NCBI GenBank assembly: GCA_003490025.1 | Contig: DNJC01000105.1 | Location: 1-51,499, forward strand | Reading direction: 5' to 3' | Source of the DNA: Geobacter sp. | GTDB taxonomy: Bacteria > Desulfobacterota > Desulfuromonadia > Geobacterales > Geobacteraceae | Length of the DNA: 51,499 bases | The notes under the pieces: model-generated | What the model was told of the DNA's origin: nothing | Database searches by the model: none | What the model saw: only the letters and a program-made list of their open reading frames with translations | Translations under genes and position numbers: made by a program | Shown here: piece after piece, positions 50,790-51,499 of the stretch | How the letters are laid out: every line of letters starts with the position of its first letter | Numbering within the stretch: the stretch's first letter is position 1

Positions 50790-51499
50790 TTACCGGGCGG
50801 TCGCCGCCTGCTTCCCTTCTTCCAGCTTGTCCGTCACGTTGTTCTTGATCCAGGAGGGATCCCACCATTCGATCGGGTTCACCTCGACGCCGGAGACCAC
50901 GACGCCGAAGTGCAGGTGATCGCCCCCGGCCAGGCCGGTGTCTCCGGTGTCGCCGATGATGTCCCCTTTCTTCACCATGTCACCCTCCTTCACGCCGATG
51001 CGGCTCAGGTGCCCGTAGAGGGTCTGCAGCCCGAGCCCGTGGTCTATGATGACGCACTGGCCGTAGATGCCCAGGTCGTCGGCATAGACCACCCTGCCGT
51101 TGTTGGCGGCCGGCACCTTCGAGTGGGAGAGCGAAGCGAGATCGATCCCGAGGTGGGTCTGCTGGTCCACCTGCTTTCCCTTGTAATAGTAGGTCCGCAA
51201 CTGGTTGAAGGTCCCGCGCGGCGCCGAGTTGGGAAGGCGCAGGAAATCGCCCTGCCAAAGGGGTGTCGGCGAGGTCTTGCGGCCGCACTCCCGCAGGATC
51301 TTGCTGTCGCTTCTCCTCAACTCGCTGTTCGCCTTCAGAAAAACCTCGAGCGGCGTGGCCGCCTGCGGAAATTTCTCCTTGAATTCGGTGTAAATCTTCT
51401 CAAGAAATGCGTCGCTCAGTTCGATACGGTCTCTAGGGAACGATTTCGGCAGCAGGTGGAAGTAGATTCCGGTCAACCGCTCGTTGCCGGCACGGTCGA
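50790..51499 (-). CDS. M23 family metallopeptidase, partial (5' end outside the window)
   Basis: A zinc endopeptidase of the peptidoglycan-lytic M23 (LytM/NlpD) class. The domain near the C-terminus has QTHLGIDLAS (Zn His and Asp) and HLHFGVVVSG, with YGHLSRIG and the GDTGDTG turn between. The frame stays open to the edge of the window (DRAGNERLTGIYFHLLPK), so the N-terminus, probably an Ig-like or signal-bearing part, is missing; a TTG at 51476 is not the true start. It probably cleaves cell-wall cross-links. It precedes gpmA on the same strand. Confidence 0.9.
   Translation of the reverse strand, partial: DRAGNERLTGIYFHLLPKSFPRDRIELSDAFLEKIYTEFKEKFPQAATPLEVFLKANSELRRSDSKILRECGRKTSPTPLWQGDFLRLPNSAPRGTFNQLRTYYYKGKQVDQQTHLGIDLASLSHSKVPAANNGRVVYADDLGIYGQCVIIDHGLGLQTLYGHLSRIGVKEGDMVKKGDIIGDTGDTGLAGGDHLHFGVVVSGVEVNPIEWWDPSWIKNNVTDKLEEGKQAATAR

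Overview
The window is about 51.5 kb of GC-rich bacterial chromosome. Gene content, codon use and the intergenic repeats point to a Geobacter-like member of the Desulfuromonadota (inference from protein character; no database search was possible). It is almost fully coding. No tRNA, rRNA, CRISPR array, insertion sequence or prophage was recognised.

Layout. (1) 1-9.3 kb: a secreted Cys/Met-rich repeat protein; a leftward set of U32 peptidase, unknown protein, Hsp33 and a cyclase-family hydrolase; a small exported protein; a DAHP synthase behind a candidate attenuator; a YqaA membrane protein; and an M16 peptidase. (2) 9.35-20.8 kb: a rightward anaerobic cobalamin cluster, cbiX-cbiC-cbiD-cbiET-cobI(cbiL)-cobM(cbiF)-cbiG-[cobJ/cobQ fusion]-cbiB-cobD, with several dispersed palindromic repeats in its gaps. 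(3) 20.9-24.9 kb: a PilZ protein, then a Zur-like regulator and ZnuABC-type zinc importer in one operon with a Fur-family box over its promoter. (4) 25-33.9 kb: housekeeping genes, namely cardiolipin synthase, a thioredoxin-fold protein, rsmB, rpe, a Nudix hydrolase, a TraB/TIKI-like membrane protein, an EndoIII-like glycosylase, a gamma-carbonic anhydrase, nadA, and a divergent Tat subunit. (5) 34-39.5 kb: two small unknown genes and the leftward Tol-Pal cluster tolQ-tolR-tolA-tolB-pal-cpoB. (6) 39.7-47.5 kb: a nitrilase-family amidase, hemW, and the heat-shock operon hrcA-grpE-dnaK-dnaJ under a perfect CIRCE element, followed by a PLD-domain protein whose signal peptide looks frame-shifted. 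(7) 47.7 kb to the end: a class A penicillin-binding protein, gpmA, and an M23 peptidase cut by the window edge.

The genes form three clear pathway units. One is corrin-ring synthesis from sirohydrochlorin to cobyric acid plus the aminopropanol branch; no cbiJ/cobK, cbiA or nucleotide-loop genes are seen here. The second is envelope maintenance (Tol-Pal, PBP, M23, cardiolipin). The third is protein quality control (HrcA regulon, Hsp33, M16 and U32 proteins).

Most noteworthy for follow-up: the mutually exclusive hairpins upstream of DAHP synthase, the CobJ-CobQ fusion, the missing conventional start codon of cbiB, the A-run frame break in the PLD gene, the palindrome at the nadA promoter, and the CxxC/Met repeat protein. 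I did not find a convincing wholly new multi-gene system.
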